Below are positions 51,129 through 60,673 of a stretch of 64,000 nucleotides of DNA, piece by piece. Under the pieces are notes generated by a model. The model was not told where the DNA came from, did not search any database, and was given only the letters and a program-made list of their open reading frames with translations. Position 1 is the stretch's first letter, and each line of letters opens with the position of its first letter. Source of the stretch: Streptomyces cirratus (GTDB lineage: Bacteria > Actinomycetota > Actinomycetes > Streptomycetales > Streptomycetaceae). Made by a program: the position numbers and the translations under genes. The DNA is taken from the NCBI RefSeq assembly GCF_014650775.1, contig NZ_BMVP01000002.1, forward strand, positions 620,001-684,000, given 5' to 3'.

Positions 51129-52826
51129 ATGGCCAGGGAATTCCAACGCGGCCACAAGGCCAAGATCAGTGATCTGACGGCGGGTACCGATCTGTACGTG
51201 GGCGTGCAGATCGCCGGTGCGGGCCTCTCCATCGACATCAGCTGCTTCGGCCTCGACGCCAGCGAGCAGCTTTCGGACGACCGGTACTTCGTCTTCTACA
51301 ACCAGCCCAAGTCGCCCGAGGAGTCCATCCAGCAGCTCGGTGCCCAGGCCGGCGACACCGAGTCCTTCCGGGTGACCCTCGACCGCGTGCCCGCGCACAT
51401 CCACAAGCTGACCTTCGCCGCCTCCATCGACGGCGCCGGACAGATGTCGCAGATCGGCCCCGGTTACATCCGGGTCGTGGCGGGCGGCGAGGAAGTCGTC
51501 CGGTACTCGTTCACCGGCGCGGAGTTCAGCACCGAGCGTGCGCTGATGATCGGGGACTTCTACCTCAAGGACGTGTGGCGCTTCGCCGCCGTCGGTCAGG
51601 GTTTCGACGGCGGGCTCGCCGCCCTGCTCGAGAACTTCGGCGGCGAGGTCGCCGAAGAGGAGCCCCAGCCCGAGGCCCAGCCCACGGCGCACCCGCAGTC
51701 CGCGGCCGCGGCACCCGGCTTCGCCCCGCCCCCGCAGGCCACGGCCCCGGCGCCCGCGTTCGGCGCGCCCGCGCCCCAGGCCCCGCCCGCGCCCCAGGCC
51801 CCGTACGCGCCGCAGCCTCCGGCCCCGCCCGCGCCCCCGCAGCCCTCCTTCGGCGCATCCGTTCCCGCACCCGCCCCCCACCAGCCGGTGCACTCGGCAC
51901 CCACCATGGTCGGCCCCCTGGTGCCCGCGCCCCCGGCGGCCCCGTACGGCCGGCCTCCGCACGCGCCGCAGCCGCCGGGACCGCCCTCGTACGGCCAAGT
52001 CCCGAACCAGCAGCCCTCGTACGGCGGACAGGTGCCCCCGCCCGGCCCGGTCCCCGCGCCGCACGGCCAGCCGGCCCCGTACGGCCAGCAACCGCCCTAC
52101 GGCCAACAGCCTCCGTACGGCCAGCAGCCCGGCTACCCCCAGCCGGCCGGCGCCGCAGCCGCCCCGGGGCTCACCGCCGCGCTCAGCCGGTACAAGGAAG
52201 CCCCCACCGGCGCCCGCTGGACGCCGCAGAACCACCAGCTGATGCGGGTCGACCTCGCCTCCGGCGGCGGCCAGCCCGTCCTCGCCCGCCAGGGCAGCAT
52301 GGTCCTCTACCAGGGCAAGGTCGACTTCAGCTACAAGGGCGCCGGTTTCGCCGGCCGCATCGTCGGCAACGCCACCGGCCAGGAGATGCAGCTCATGCGC
52401 TGCACCGGCCGCGGCCAGGTCTTCCTCGCGGAGAACGGCGCCCACCTGCACGCCATCGAGCTCCAGGGGGACGGCATCTGCGTCTCCGCCGAGTCCGTCC
52501 TCGCCTTCGACGAGTCCCTCCAGCACGAGGTCCGCCGGATCGAGGGCCACGGCATCCCGGGCGGCGCCCTGTTCACCATGCTGTTCCAGGGCACCGGCAC
52601 CGTTGTCGTCAAGACGCACGGCACCCCCGTCGTCCTGCCCGTCACCCCGACCACCTTCGCCGACAGCAACGCCATCGTGGCCTGGTCCGCCGCCTCGCAA
52701 GTGATCATTTCCAGCCAGGTCCGGCTGCGCCGCAACGCCTACCCCGGCCACAGCGGGGAGACCGTGAACCTCCAGTTCCGCGGCGCCCCCGGCAACTTCA
52801 TCGTCGTCCAGCCGTACGAGGTCTGA
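51129..52826 (+). CDS. TerD-AIM24 fusion protein
   Basis: A 565-residue fusion. Residues about 1-170 form a TerD calcium-binding domain with ISCFGLDASEQLSDDRYFVFYNQ in family terms (acidic loop at about 38-60) typical of tellurite/stress proteins. Residues about 175-345 are a Pro/Ala/Gln-rich linker with several YGQQP repeats. Residues about 350-565 form an AIM24 double-stranded beta-helix domain (ENHQLM-like NHQLMRVDL, GQVFLAENG, VVQPYEV at the end). It heads a three-gene unit with two stand-alone AIM24 proteins; 11 nt separate it from the next gene. Confidence 0.9.
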   Translation: MAREFQRGHKAKISDLTAGTDLYVGVQIAGAGLSIDISCFGLDASEQLSDDRYFVFYNQPKSPEESIQQLGAQAGDTESFRVTLDRVPAHIHKLTFAASIDGAGQMSQIGPGYIRVVAGGEEVVRYSFTGAEFSTERALMIGDFYLKDVWRFAAVGQGFDGGLAALLENFGGEVAEEEPQPEAQPTAHPQSAAAAPGFAPPPQATAPAPAFGAPAPQAPPAPQAPYAPQPPAPPAPPQPSFGASVPAPAPHQPVHSAPTMVGPLVPAPPAAPYGRPPHAPQPPGPPSYGQVPNQQPSYGGQVPPPGPVPAPHGQPAPYGQQPPYGQQPPYGQQPGYPQPAGAAAAPGLTAALSRYKEAPTGARWTPQNHQLMRVDLASGGGQPVLARQGSMVLYQGKVDFSYKGAGFAGRIVGNATGQEMQLMRCTGRGQVFLAENGAHLHAIELQGDGICVSAESVLAFDESLQHEVRRIEGHGIPGGALFTMLFQGTGTVVVKTHGTPVVLPVTPTTFADSNAIVAWSAASQVIISSQVRLRRNAYPGHSGETVNLQFRGAPGNFIVVQPYEV

Positions 52827-52837
52827 GGGAGCCCCAC

Positions 52838-53536
52838 ATGAATGCCATGAACGCAATGAACCAGCAACTCGCGGGCTACGCCCCCACCCCCGTCACGGCC
52901 CGCATGGAGAACCACGGCCCGGCCATGCTCAAGGTCGCCATGCAGAGCGGCTACGACCTCTTCGCGCGTACCGGCTCGATGGTCGCCTACGAGGGCTTCG
53001 TCCAGTACGAGCCGAACCCGCCCGCCGTGCGCCAGATGGCCTCGCAGTGGCTCACCGGCGAAGGCGCCCCGCTGATGAAGTGCACCGGCGACGGCCTGCT
53101 CTACCTCGCCGACTACGGCGCGGACGTCGTCGTCATCAACCTCAACAACGACGCCCTCTCCGTCAACGGCACCAACCTGCTGGCCTTCGACGCCCAGCTC
53201 CAGTGGGGCGTCGAGCGGGTCAAGGGCATGGCCAAATTCGCCGGCCAGGGCCTGTTCAACGTACAGATCTCGGGCACCGGCTGGGTCGCCATCACCTCGC
53301 GCGGCACCCCCATCGTGGTCGACTGCGGCCGCGGCGAGGACGAGACGTACGTCGACCCAGACGCGCTCGTCGCCTGGTCCCCCAACCTCAAGGTCAAGGG
53401 CAAGCGCAGCTTCAAGGCCTCGTCGATGATCGGCCGGGGCAGCGGGGAGGCCTACCAGATGGCCTTCTCCGGGCAGGGAATCGTCGTCGTACAGCCCAGC
53501 GAGGACAGCACCGACCGGCTCCGGGCCCGGGGCTGA
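52838..53536 (+). CDS. AIM24-family protein
   Basis: A 232-residue AIM24 domain protein with repeated Gly-turn beta segments (LLYLADYGADVVVI, GLFNVQISGTGWVAI) and a C-terminal VVVQPSE. GAGGGAG lies about 6 nt before the ATG. The role of bacterial AIM24 proteins is not established; the mitochondrial namesake affects respiratory-complex assembly. It is the middle gene of three. Confidence 0.88.
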   Translation: MNAMNAMNQQLAGYAPTPVTARMENHGPAMLKVAMQSGYDLFARTGSMVAYEGFVQYEPNPPAVRQMASQWLTGEGAPLMKCTGDGLLYLADYGADVVVINLNNDALSVNGTNLLAFDAQLQWGVERVKGMAKFAGQGLFNVQISGTGWVAITSRGTPIVVDCGRGEDETYVDPDALVAWSPNLKVKGKRSFKASSMIGRGSGEAYQMAFSGQGIVVVQPSEDSTDRLRARG

Positions 53537-53553
53537 GGGGGAGCGGACACACC

Positions 53554-54309
53554 ATGCAGAGCGCACTTTTCGCACACGCCGAAGCGCAGTCCCAGGACCG
53601 GTACACCGTCCAGAACCCGCAACTGCTGCGGGTCTCCCTGAGCGGCTCCGACGACGTGCTCGCCCGCAAGGGAGCGATGGTCGCCTACCAGGGGATCATC
53701 GACTTCGACGGCGAGTACCAGAGCACCACCCAGCGCACCGCCCGCGCACGCACCGGCGAGGGCCTGGACCTCATGCGCTGCTCGGGGCAGGGCACGGTCT
53801 ACCTGGCCAACCTCGCGCAGTACGTGCACGTCGTGGACGTGGACCAGGACGGCCTGACGGTCGACAGCAGCTACGTGCTGGCCCTGGACTCGACCCTGCA
53901 CACCGAAGCCGTCGCGGTGGACAGCCAGTACGGGATCTCGGGCTCGGGCAAGTACCAGCTCAACATCACCGGCCGCGGCAAGGTCGCCCTCATGACCTCC
54001 GGGCAGCCGCTGATGATGCAGGTCACGCCCGACAAGTACGTCAACGCCGACGCGGACGCCATCGTCGCCTGGTCCACCTCGCTGCGCGTGCAGATGCAGG
54101 CCCAGACGCACTCCACCGGCGTCTGGCGGCGCCGCGGCAACACCGGCGAGGGCTGGGAGCTCAGCTTCCTCGGCACCGGCTTCGCACTGGTGCAGCCCAG
54201 CGAGCTGCTGCCGCCGCAGAACGCGCAGCCGGGGCAGGGCCTCGCGGCCCAGTACGGCATGGGCCAGCACGGCGCCCACGCCCAGAACCAGAACAACGCC
54301 TGGAACTGA
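53554..54309 (+). CDS. AIM24-family protein
   Basis: A 251-residue AIM24 protein, paralogous to the two before it: LARKGAMVAYQG matches LFARTGSMVAYEG upstream, and FALVQPSEL matches VVVQPSE. The last 30 residues are Gln/Asn/Gly-rich. GAGGGGGAG precedes the ATG, 17 nt after the previous stop. A strong hairpin ends the unit. Confidence 0.88.
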   Translation: MQSALFAHAEAQSQDRYTVQNPQLLRVSLSGSDDVLARKGAMVAYQGIIDFDGEYQSTTQRTARARTGEGLDLMRCSGQGTVYLANLAQYVHVVDVDQDGLTVDSSYVLALDSTLHTEAVAVDSQYGISGSGKYQLNITGRGKVALMTSGQPLMMQVTPDKYVNADADAIVAWSTSLRVQMQAQTHSTGVWRRRGNTGEGWELSFLGTGFALVQPSELLPPQNAQPGQGLAAQYGMGQHGAHAQNQNNAWN

Positions 54310-54326
54310 ACCGGTCCCGCCACGGC

Positions 54327-54368
54327 GTGCCGGAGGGGGCGGCCCCGCGGGACCGCCCCCTCCGGCAC
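54327..54368. terminator. Bidirectional hairpin, 16-bp stem
   Basis: Perfect inverted repeat 54327-54342 with 54353-54368 and a 10-nt loop, between the AIM24 unit and the convergent Nudix gene. Confidence 0.8.
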
Positions 54369-54381
54369 GTGTGTCACCCGG

Positions 54382-54906
54382 TCACAGGCGCGCCCGCGTG
54401 GCCTCCACCAGCCGCACCACCGAGGCGTCGGCCACCGCCGCCACCTCCTCGTACGGGAACCAGCGCAGGTCCAGCGACTCCTCGCTGATCTCCGCCACGG
54501 CGTCGGTCGGCGCCAGCGCCGCGTACTGCACGTCCAGGTGCCAGTTGCACGGCGCCGGGATCGGATGCCGGTCCAGCCGTACGGGGCCGCCCGCCAGCAG
54601 GGTCAGCCCCTCGGGGATCCCCGACTCCTCGCGCGCCTCGCGCAGCGCCGCGTCCGCGAGGGTCGCGTCGCCCGGCTCGCAGTGGCCGCCCATCTGCAGC
54701 CACATGCCCAGCTTCTTGTGCAGGGTCAGCAGCACCCGCCCGCGCGCCGGGTCGACCACCAGGGCGCTGCCGGTGATGTGCCCGGCCCGGCACGGCTTGT
54801 AGACCCCGTCGGGATGCGCCGCGAGGTGCTCGAGGTACAGGTCGCGCAGCTCGGGCTGGCCCTCGTACCCCTTGAGGACGAGGACCGCGTCGTCGTACAG
54901 GCTCAC
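54382..54906 (-). CDS. Nudix hydrolase
   Basis: A 174-residue Nudix protein. The box is GGHCEPGDATLADAALREARE followed by ESG at about 73-96, with the required Glu residues; a strand HITGSALVVD opens the fold. Substrate unknown. The GTG start overlaps the zincin stop (GTGA), so it is translated after the zincin from one mRNA. Confidence 0.92.
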   Translation of the reverse strand: MSLYDDAVLVLKGYEGQPELRDLYLEHLAAHPDGVYKPCRAGHITGSALVVDPARGRVLLTLHKKLGMWLQMGGHCEPGDATLADAALREAREESGIPEGLTLLAGGPVRLDRHPIPAPCNWHLDVQYAALAPTDAVAEISEESLDLRWFPYEEVAAVADASVVRLVEATRARL

Positions 54907-56327
54907 TTCTTCTCTTCGCCCTCGCCGTCGGAGCCGTCGCCCTGCTCGCGCTTCTCAGCGGCCTCGCCGAGCATCTTGTCGATCTCGGAGAAGTCCAGCT
55001 GCTCCCGGTGCACGAACCCGTCCGGGTCGTCCAGGTCGGAGGCCGTGGGCAGCATGTCCGGGTGCTCCCAGAGCCCGTCACGGCCGTCCATCCCGCGGGC
55101 GTCGGAGAGCGAGGCCCACAGCCGCGAGGCGTCCCGCAGCCGGCGCGGACGCAGCTCCAGCCCGATCAGCGTCGCGAAGGTCTGCTCCGCCGGGCCGCCC
55201 GAGGCGCGGCGTCGGCGCATCGTCTCGCGCATGGCGTCCGCCGAGGTCAGGCGGGGCTTGGCCGCCTCGTGTACGACGGCGTCGACCCAGCCCTCGACCA
55301 GCGCGAGCGCCGTCTCCAGCCGGGCCAGCGCCGCCTTCTGCTCGGGGGTGTCCTGCGGCTGGAACATGCCGCCCTGGAGGGCCTCCTGGAGCTGCTCCGG
55401 GTTCGACGGGTCGATCTGGCCGACCACGTCCTCCAGCTTCGAGGTGTCGACCTTGATGCCGCGCGCGTACCCCTCGACCGCGCCGAACAGGTGCGAACGC
55501 AGCCACGGCACGTGCGCGAACAGGCGGGCGTGGGCCGCCTCCCGCAGCGCCAGGTACAGCCGCACCTCCTCGGACGGGACGCCCAGGTCCTTGCCGAAGC
55601 TCGCGATGTTCAGCGGCAGCAGCGCGGCCTTGCCGGCCGGACCCAGCGGCAGCCCGATGTCGGTCGAGCCGACGACCTCACCCGCGAGCACGCCCACGGC
55701 CTGGCCGATCTGCTGGCCGAACATGGCCCCGCCCATGGAGCGCATCATGCCGAGCAGCGGGCCCGCCATGGCCTGCATCTCCTCGGGCAGCACGCTGCCC
55801 ATGGCCACGCCGACGCGCTCGGCGACCGGGTCGACGAGCTCCTTCCACACGGGCAGGGTGGCCTCGACCCACTCGGCCCGGCTCCACGCCACGGCCGTCG
55901 TCGCGCCCGAGGGCAGCGAGGTGACGCCGTCCAGCCAGTGGTCGGCGAGGCGCAGGGCCTCCTGCACCGCGGACTTCTCGGCGACGCCGACGCTGGCGTC
56001 CTTGACGCCGTCCGCCGTGCCCTGGGCGACGGTCTGGCGGGCGATGTCCTTGGCCATGTCCCAGTTCACGGGACCGCCCTCGTAGCTCAGCATCTGGCCC
56101 AGCTGCTGGAAGGCCGCACCGAGGTCGTTCGGGTTCATCGCACCGAACATCGCGGCGAACGGATTGTCCGCGCCGCCCGGGGTACCGGCGCCGCCCGGCA
56201 GCCCCATGCCGGGGAACCCGAACGGATTCGGGCCGCCCTGGCCGCCCTGGTTGCCCTTCTTCTTGCCTTCGTCGCCGTTCTCCGGCTCCTCCGGCGGAAG
56301 GCCGAATCCGAATGGGGTGTCGCTCAC
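54903..56327 (-). CDS. Zinc-dependent metalloprotease-like protein (DUF2342/zincin_2)
   Basis: A 474-residue protein of the actinobacterial DUF2342 family. The N-terminal 110 residues are Gly/Pro/Asn-rich, and a helical core follows. The motif LREAAHARLF gives an abbreviated HExxH-like site (AHAR), so the usual HExxH is not present and catalysis is uncertain. The C terminus is acidic and Lys-rich. The GTG at 56327 has GAGGAA 5-6 nt upstream and is preferred over a start 25 codons earlier. It is divergent from the SDR gene and coupled to the Nudix gene. Confidence 0.85.
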   Translation of the reverse strand: MSDTPFGFGLPPEEPENGDEGKKKGNQGGQGGPNPFGFPGMGLPGGAGTPGGADNPFAAMFGAMNPNDLGAAFQQLGQMLSYEGGPVNWDMAKDIARQTVAQGTADGVKDASVGVAEKSAVQEALRLADHWLDGVTSLPSGATTAVAWSRAEWVEATLPVWKELVDPVAERVGVAMGSVLPEEMQAMAGPLLGMMRSMGGAMFGQQIGQAVGVLAGEVVGSTDIGLPLGPAGKAALLPLNIASFGKDLGVPSEEVRLYLALREAAHARLFAHVPWLRSHLFGAVEGYARGIKVDTSKLEDVVGQIDPSNPEQLQEALQGGMFQPQDTPEQKAALARLETALALVEGWVDAVVHEAAKPRLTSADAMRETMRRRRASGGPAEQTFATLIGLELRPRRLRDASRLWASLSDARGMDGRDGLWEHPDMLPTASDLDDPDGFVHREQLDFSEIDKMLGEAAEKREQGDGSDGEGEEKK

Positions 56328-56519
56328 GGGTTTCCTCGGCTCGTAGGGCCGCCGGCGGGTGCCGACGGGCAATGGTCCTGCAACACCACCCAGCGTAGAC
56401 ACCCCGCCCGCTTCGGGGCTCGGTGCTCCGCCGGGTCCTGGGCTGCGGCAGGATGGACATCACCTGGTGGGTACGCGTCACGACGCGTCCCCACTGAAGA
56501 CAACCGCTGGAGACGCCCG

Positions 56520-57698
56520 GTGAGTTCCCCAGATCCGTACGCTTTGGACAAAGACGGCCCGCACGAGCCCGATCCCGTGCCGCACGCCGAACAGCACCCC
56601 GAGCCCGGCGAGAGCGGCGTTCGCCCGCCGCGAAACCCGGCGGTACGGGGGCCGGTGATCGCGGTGACCGGCGCCGCGTCGGGGGTCGGCGCGGCACTGG
56701 TGAGCCGCCTCGCCGCATCGGACGAGGTCAAGCAGGTCGTCGCCATCGACGAGCGGCGCGGCGAGTGCGCGTCGGCGACCTGGCACGTCCTGGACGTACG
56801 GGACCCCGCGATCGCCGAGAAGCTGCGGGGCGCCGACGTGGTCGTCCACCTCGCGCTGGACCTGGACCTGGAGACGGACCCGGCGGCCCGCACCGCCTAC
56901 AACGTGCGCGGAACGCAGACCGTACTGACCGCCGCGGCGGCCGCCGGGGTGCACCGCGTCGTGCTCTGCACCTCCGCGATGGTCTACGGGGCGCTGCCCG
57001 ACAACGACATCCCGCTGGCGGAGGACTCCGAGCTGCGGGCCACCGCCGAGGCCACCGGCGTCGGCGACCTGCTGGAGATCGAGCGCCTGGGCCGGCGCGC
57101 CCCCCGCGCGCACCCCGGGCTCAACGTCACCATCGTGCGCCCCGCAGTGCTGGTCGGCGGCACCGACACCGCCCTGACCCGGTACTTCGAGTCGCCCCGG
57201 CTCCTGGTCGTCGCGGGATCCCGGCCCACCTGGCAGTTCTGTCACGTGGAGGACCTGGTCAGCGCCCTGGAGTACGCCGCCCTGGAGAAGGTCGACGGGG
57301 AGCTGGCCGTCGGCTGCGAGGGCTGGCTGGAGCAGGAGCAGGTCGAGGAGCTGAGCGGCATCCGCCGCATGGAGCTCCCCTCCGCCGTCGCCCTGGGGGC
57401 CGCGGCCCGGCTGCACCGGATCGGCCTGACCCCGTCCCCGGCGGGGGACCTCGCGTACACGATGCACCCGTGGGTGGTCAGCGTGAGCGCGCTGCACGCC
57501 GCGGGGTGGCGGCCGCGCTGGACCAACGAGGAGGTGCTCGCCGAGCTGCTCCAGGAGGTCGCGGGCCGCCACACGGTCGCCGGCCGCCGCCTGGGCCGCA
57601 AGGACGCCGCCACGGCCGCCGGCGCGGCGGGTGCGACGGTCGCCCTGCTGGGCGCCGCCGCCGCGGTGCGCCGGGCCCGCAAGCGCCGCGGGATCTGA
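56520..57698 (+). CDS. Atypical SDR (NAD-dependent epimerase-like) protein
   Basis: A 392-residue short-chain dehydrogenase relative. After a 45-residue charged N terminus the Rossmann motif is TGAASGVGAAL. The region where Tyr-x-x-x-Lys is expected reads LEIERLGRRA, so the catalytic pair is changed. The C-terminal end has one Ala/Val-rich hydrophobic helix followed by RRARKRR, possibly a membrane anchor. GGAG lies 8 nt before the GTG start. Role unknown. Confidence 0.85.
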   Translation: MSSPDPYALDKDGPHEPDPVPHAEQHPEPGESGVRPPRNPAVRGPVIAVTGAASGVGAALVSRLAASDEVKQVVAIDERRGECASATWHVLDVRDPAIAEKLRGADVVVHLALDLDLETDPAARTAYNVRGTQTVLTAAAAAGVHRVVLCTSAMVYGALPDNDIPLAEDSELRATAEATGVGDLLEIERLGRRAPRAHPGLNVTIVRPAVLVGGTDTALTRYFESPRLLVVAGSRPTWQFCHVEDLVSALEYAALEKVDGELAVGCEGWLEQEQVEELSGIRRMELPSAVALGAAARLHRIGLTPSPAGDLAYTMHPWVVSVSALHAAGWRPRWTNEEVLAELLQEVAGRHTVAGRRLGRKDAATAAGAAGATVALLGAAAAVRRARKRRGI

Positions 57699-57930
57699 GC
57701 GGACCGCCCCCGGGCCCCACCCCCGGCCCCCCCTGGGCGCCCCACCCCTGACGCCCCACCCCTCGGCGCCTCGCTCCCCGACGGTCACCTCGTCGGCGAG
57801 CACCTCCTGGACGGTCACCTCGCCGGCGGCCGCCACCGGCGGCTTCCTGTAGGAGGCTCCCAAGGCGGCCGCGCGGGCCCGGGTGAATCGGCTATTTCGC
57901 CGCGGCCCCCGCTAGGGCACGATGGGCGGT

Positions 57931-58392
<462 letters not shown>

Positions 58393-58538
58393 ACCCCCGG
58401 CCCCGGCACGCCCCCCGCAAGGGGGTAGCCTCACACCCGTTCGGCCGCGCAACACGCCCTCGATTTGCGTAACCCCCTTCCGGGCACGAGCGTTGGAGTC
58501 ACCGACGACACGTACTTTCGGGGCAGGGAGGCACGTCC

Positions 58539-58772
58539 ATGGCGTCACTGGCGTGGTTGCTGATTCCGCTGTTCGCCGCCATCGGAGCGGCGATATGGGG
58601 CAGCTGGGCGGCGCGCGACCGCACGTCCGGCGACATATCCGAGCTCACCGGCTACGCCCGCTTCCGTGAGGCCATGGACCAGGCCGAACCGGCCCGCAGC
58701 AAGACGACCCGCCCCGAGACGAGCGGCACCGAAACGAGGGAGAAGGCGCACTCCGGTTCCGACGCCGTCTGA
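58539..58772 (+). CDS. Small single-helix membrane protein
   Basis: A 77-residue protein with one N-terminal membrane helix (about 3-24), then a charged tail rich in Glu, Thr, Arg and Ser. GGGAGG lies about 7 nt before the ATG. No family motif. It precedes the PDZ protease gene by 107 nt on the same strand. Confidence 0.7.
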   Translation: MASLAWLLIPLFAAIGAAIWGSWAARDRTSGDISELTGYARFREAMDQAEPARSKTTRPETSGTETREKAHSGSDAV

Positions 58773-58879
58773 CGCGTCCCGCGAGGTCCGCCTGAAAATC
58801 CCCTGAGAGTTCCGCGGACGAACCCCGTACGGACCGGCCCCACGGGCCGCCCGCCAGAGGCGTCCCGTACTGTCGGTCC

Positions 58880-59968
58880 ATGCCACGCCGCACTGCGACG
58901 ATGCTCGCTTCCACCCTCATGCTGTTCGCACTGCTCTGCGCAGGGGTTTTCCTCAAGGTCCCGTACTCCGAGATGAGCCCCGGCCCCACGGTGAACACCC
59001 TCGGCGAATCGCACGGCGAGCCCGTCCTGAACATCTCCGGGCACAAGACCTACCCCACCACCGGGCACCTCAACATGACGACGGTCCGCGTCACCGGGGC
59101 GGACTACGACATGAACCTGCTGGAAGCGGTCTACGGCTGGCTGGCCGGGGACAACATCGTGGTGCCGCACGAGAACCTCTATCCGGACGGCAAGACGGAC
59201 AAGCAGTCCACGCAGGAGAACGCCGAGGAGTTCAGCCAGTCGCAGGAGAGCGCGAAGGTGGCCGCCCTCAAGCAGCTGGGCATCGAGGTCCCCGTCCGCG
59301 TCGTCGTCTCCACCGTGGTCAAGGGCAGCCCCTCCGAGGGCAAGCTGCACGCCGGTGACGTGATCAAGTCCGTGGACGGGACCCCGGTGACGGAACCGGG
59401 CGACGTGGCCAAGCTCGTCACCAAGCACAAGCCCGGAGAGCCCGTCGAATTCACCATCGTGCCCGCGGCCGACGCGGCCGAGGCCGAGAAGGCGGGCCGC
59501 GAGCCCAGCACCACGGCCAAGGTCACGATCGTCGCCGGGAAGGCCGAGGACGACGGTCACGCCATCGTCGGCATCCGCGCGGGCGTCGACCACACCTTCC
59601 CGTTCCCCATCGACATCAAGCTCGCCGACGTCGGCGGCCCCAGCGCCGGCCTGATGTTCGCGCTCGGCATCGTCGACAAGCTCACCCCTGCGGACCTGAC
59701 CGGCGGGAAGTTCATCGCGGGCACCGGCACCATCGACGACGCGGGCAAGGTCGGCCCGATCGGCGGCATCCAGATGAAGACCATCGGGGCCCGCAATGCG
59801 GGCGCCCAGTACTTCCTCACCCCCGCCGAGAACTGCGCCTCCGCCGCCGCGCACGTCCCCGACGGCCTGACCCTCGTCAAGGTCTCCACCATCGGCGACG
59901 CCGAACAGGCGCTGGAGAAGATCGGCAAGGGGGACACGGCCGGACTGCCGAGCTGCACCACGTCCTGA
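58880..59968 (+). CDS. YlbL-type PDZ and Lon-like (S16) membrane protease
   Basis: A 362-residue membrane-anchored serine-lysine protease. One N-terminal helix (about 8-26) is followed by a PDZ domain (about 130-200: VVKGSPSEGKLHAGDVIKSV in order) and an S16 Lon-type domain with the dyad Ser255 in GGPSAGLM and Lys300 in IGGIQMK. In Bacillus, YlbL degrades a DNA-damage checkpoint inhibitor; a similar role here is only a possibility. No Shine-Dalgarno site is seen, and TACTGT ends 6 nt before the ATG. It is convergent with the PPA1309 gene. Confidence 0.93.
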   Translation: MPRRTATMLASTLMLFALLCAGVFLKVPYSEMSPGPTVNTLGESHGEPVLNISGHKTYPTTGHLNMTTVRVTGADYDMNLLEAVYGWLAGDNIVVPHENLYPDGKTDKQSTQENAEEFSQSQESAKVAALKQLGIEVPVRVVVSTVVKGSPSEGKLHAGDVIKSVDGTPVTEPGDVAKLVTKHKPGEPVEFTIVPAADAAEAEKAGREPSTTAKVTIVAGKAEDDGHAIVGIRAGVDHTFPFPIDIKLADVGGPSAGLMFALGIVDKLTPADLTGGKFIAGTGTIDDAGKVGPIGGIQMKTIGARNAGAQYFLTPAENCASAAAHVPDGLTLVKVSTIGDAEQALEKIGKGDTAGLPSCTTS

Positions 59969-59988
59969 CCGGCCCCCCGCCCGTGCCG

Positions 59989-60555
59989 CTACGCGAAGGT
60001 CGCCGCCAGCGCCTCCGCCAGCCCGGGCACCAGCCCCTCGCCGGTGAGGACCTCGCTCGACGAGTCCTTCTCCCGCAGCCTGACCGCGGACTCCCGGGAC
60101 CCGTCGCGCAGCACCGCCACGGTCAGGCGGACCTCCTGCCGCTCGGGGTGGGAGGCGACCCACTTCGCCAGCTGCTTGTCGCTCAGCCCCTCCGGTACGG
60201 AGGCCTCCGCGGACGGCGGCAGCATCAGCCGCTCCACGGTCAGCGCGCAGCCCACGACCGCGTCGGGCCAGGCGATGGTGCCCAGGAACTTGTCGAGCGG
60301 GGTGTTGGCGGGCACCTCCTCCTGCTCGATCGGGGTCAGGGAGGACTTGCCCGCGTCGTCCTGGTCGAGGCCGAGCTGGCCGGCCAGCCGGGGCTCCTGC
60401 CGCCGCAGGCGGGCGGTGTCGACGAGGGCGAACAGCCGGGCCGGCCGGTCCCAGCCGAGGCCGGCCGCGTATTCGTCGATCTCGAGGCAGGCGCGGGTCA
60501 GCGGGCTGGCCGCCATGGGAGTGCCGGAAGGCGAAAGGTTGGACATGGACAACAT
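59989..60555 (-). CDS. PPA1309 family protein
   Basis: A 188-residue soluble protein of the actinobacterial PPA1309 family, with CLEIDEYAAGLGWDRPARLFALVDT near the N terminus described by its key residues Trp and Asp, and EQEEVPANTPLDKFLGTI in the middle. Function unknown. The ATG at 60553-60555 has AAGGAGG 4 nt away; a second ATG three codons later would be 13 nt away. It is divergent from the UPF0182 gene. Confidence 0.88.
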   Translation of the reverse strand: MLSMSNLSPSGTPMAASPLTRACLEIDEYAAGLGWDRPARLFALVDTARLRRQEPRLAGQLGLDQDDAGKSSLTPIEQEEVPANTPLDKFLGTIAWPDAVVGCALTVERLMLPPSAEASVPEGLSDKQLAKWVASHPERQEVRLTVAVLRDGSRESAVRLREKDSSSEVLTGEGLVPGLAEALAATFA

Positions 60556-60673
60556 CCTGCCTCCTTCGGACCGGATAGCGGGAACTGACTAAAGCCTCAG
60601 TAAGTTGCATGAGTGGGCTCTACGATCGGGGCCCGTTGATGACCAGCCCCAGCGACTTTCAGAGGTGCGCACC

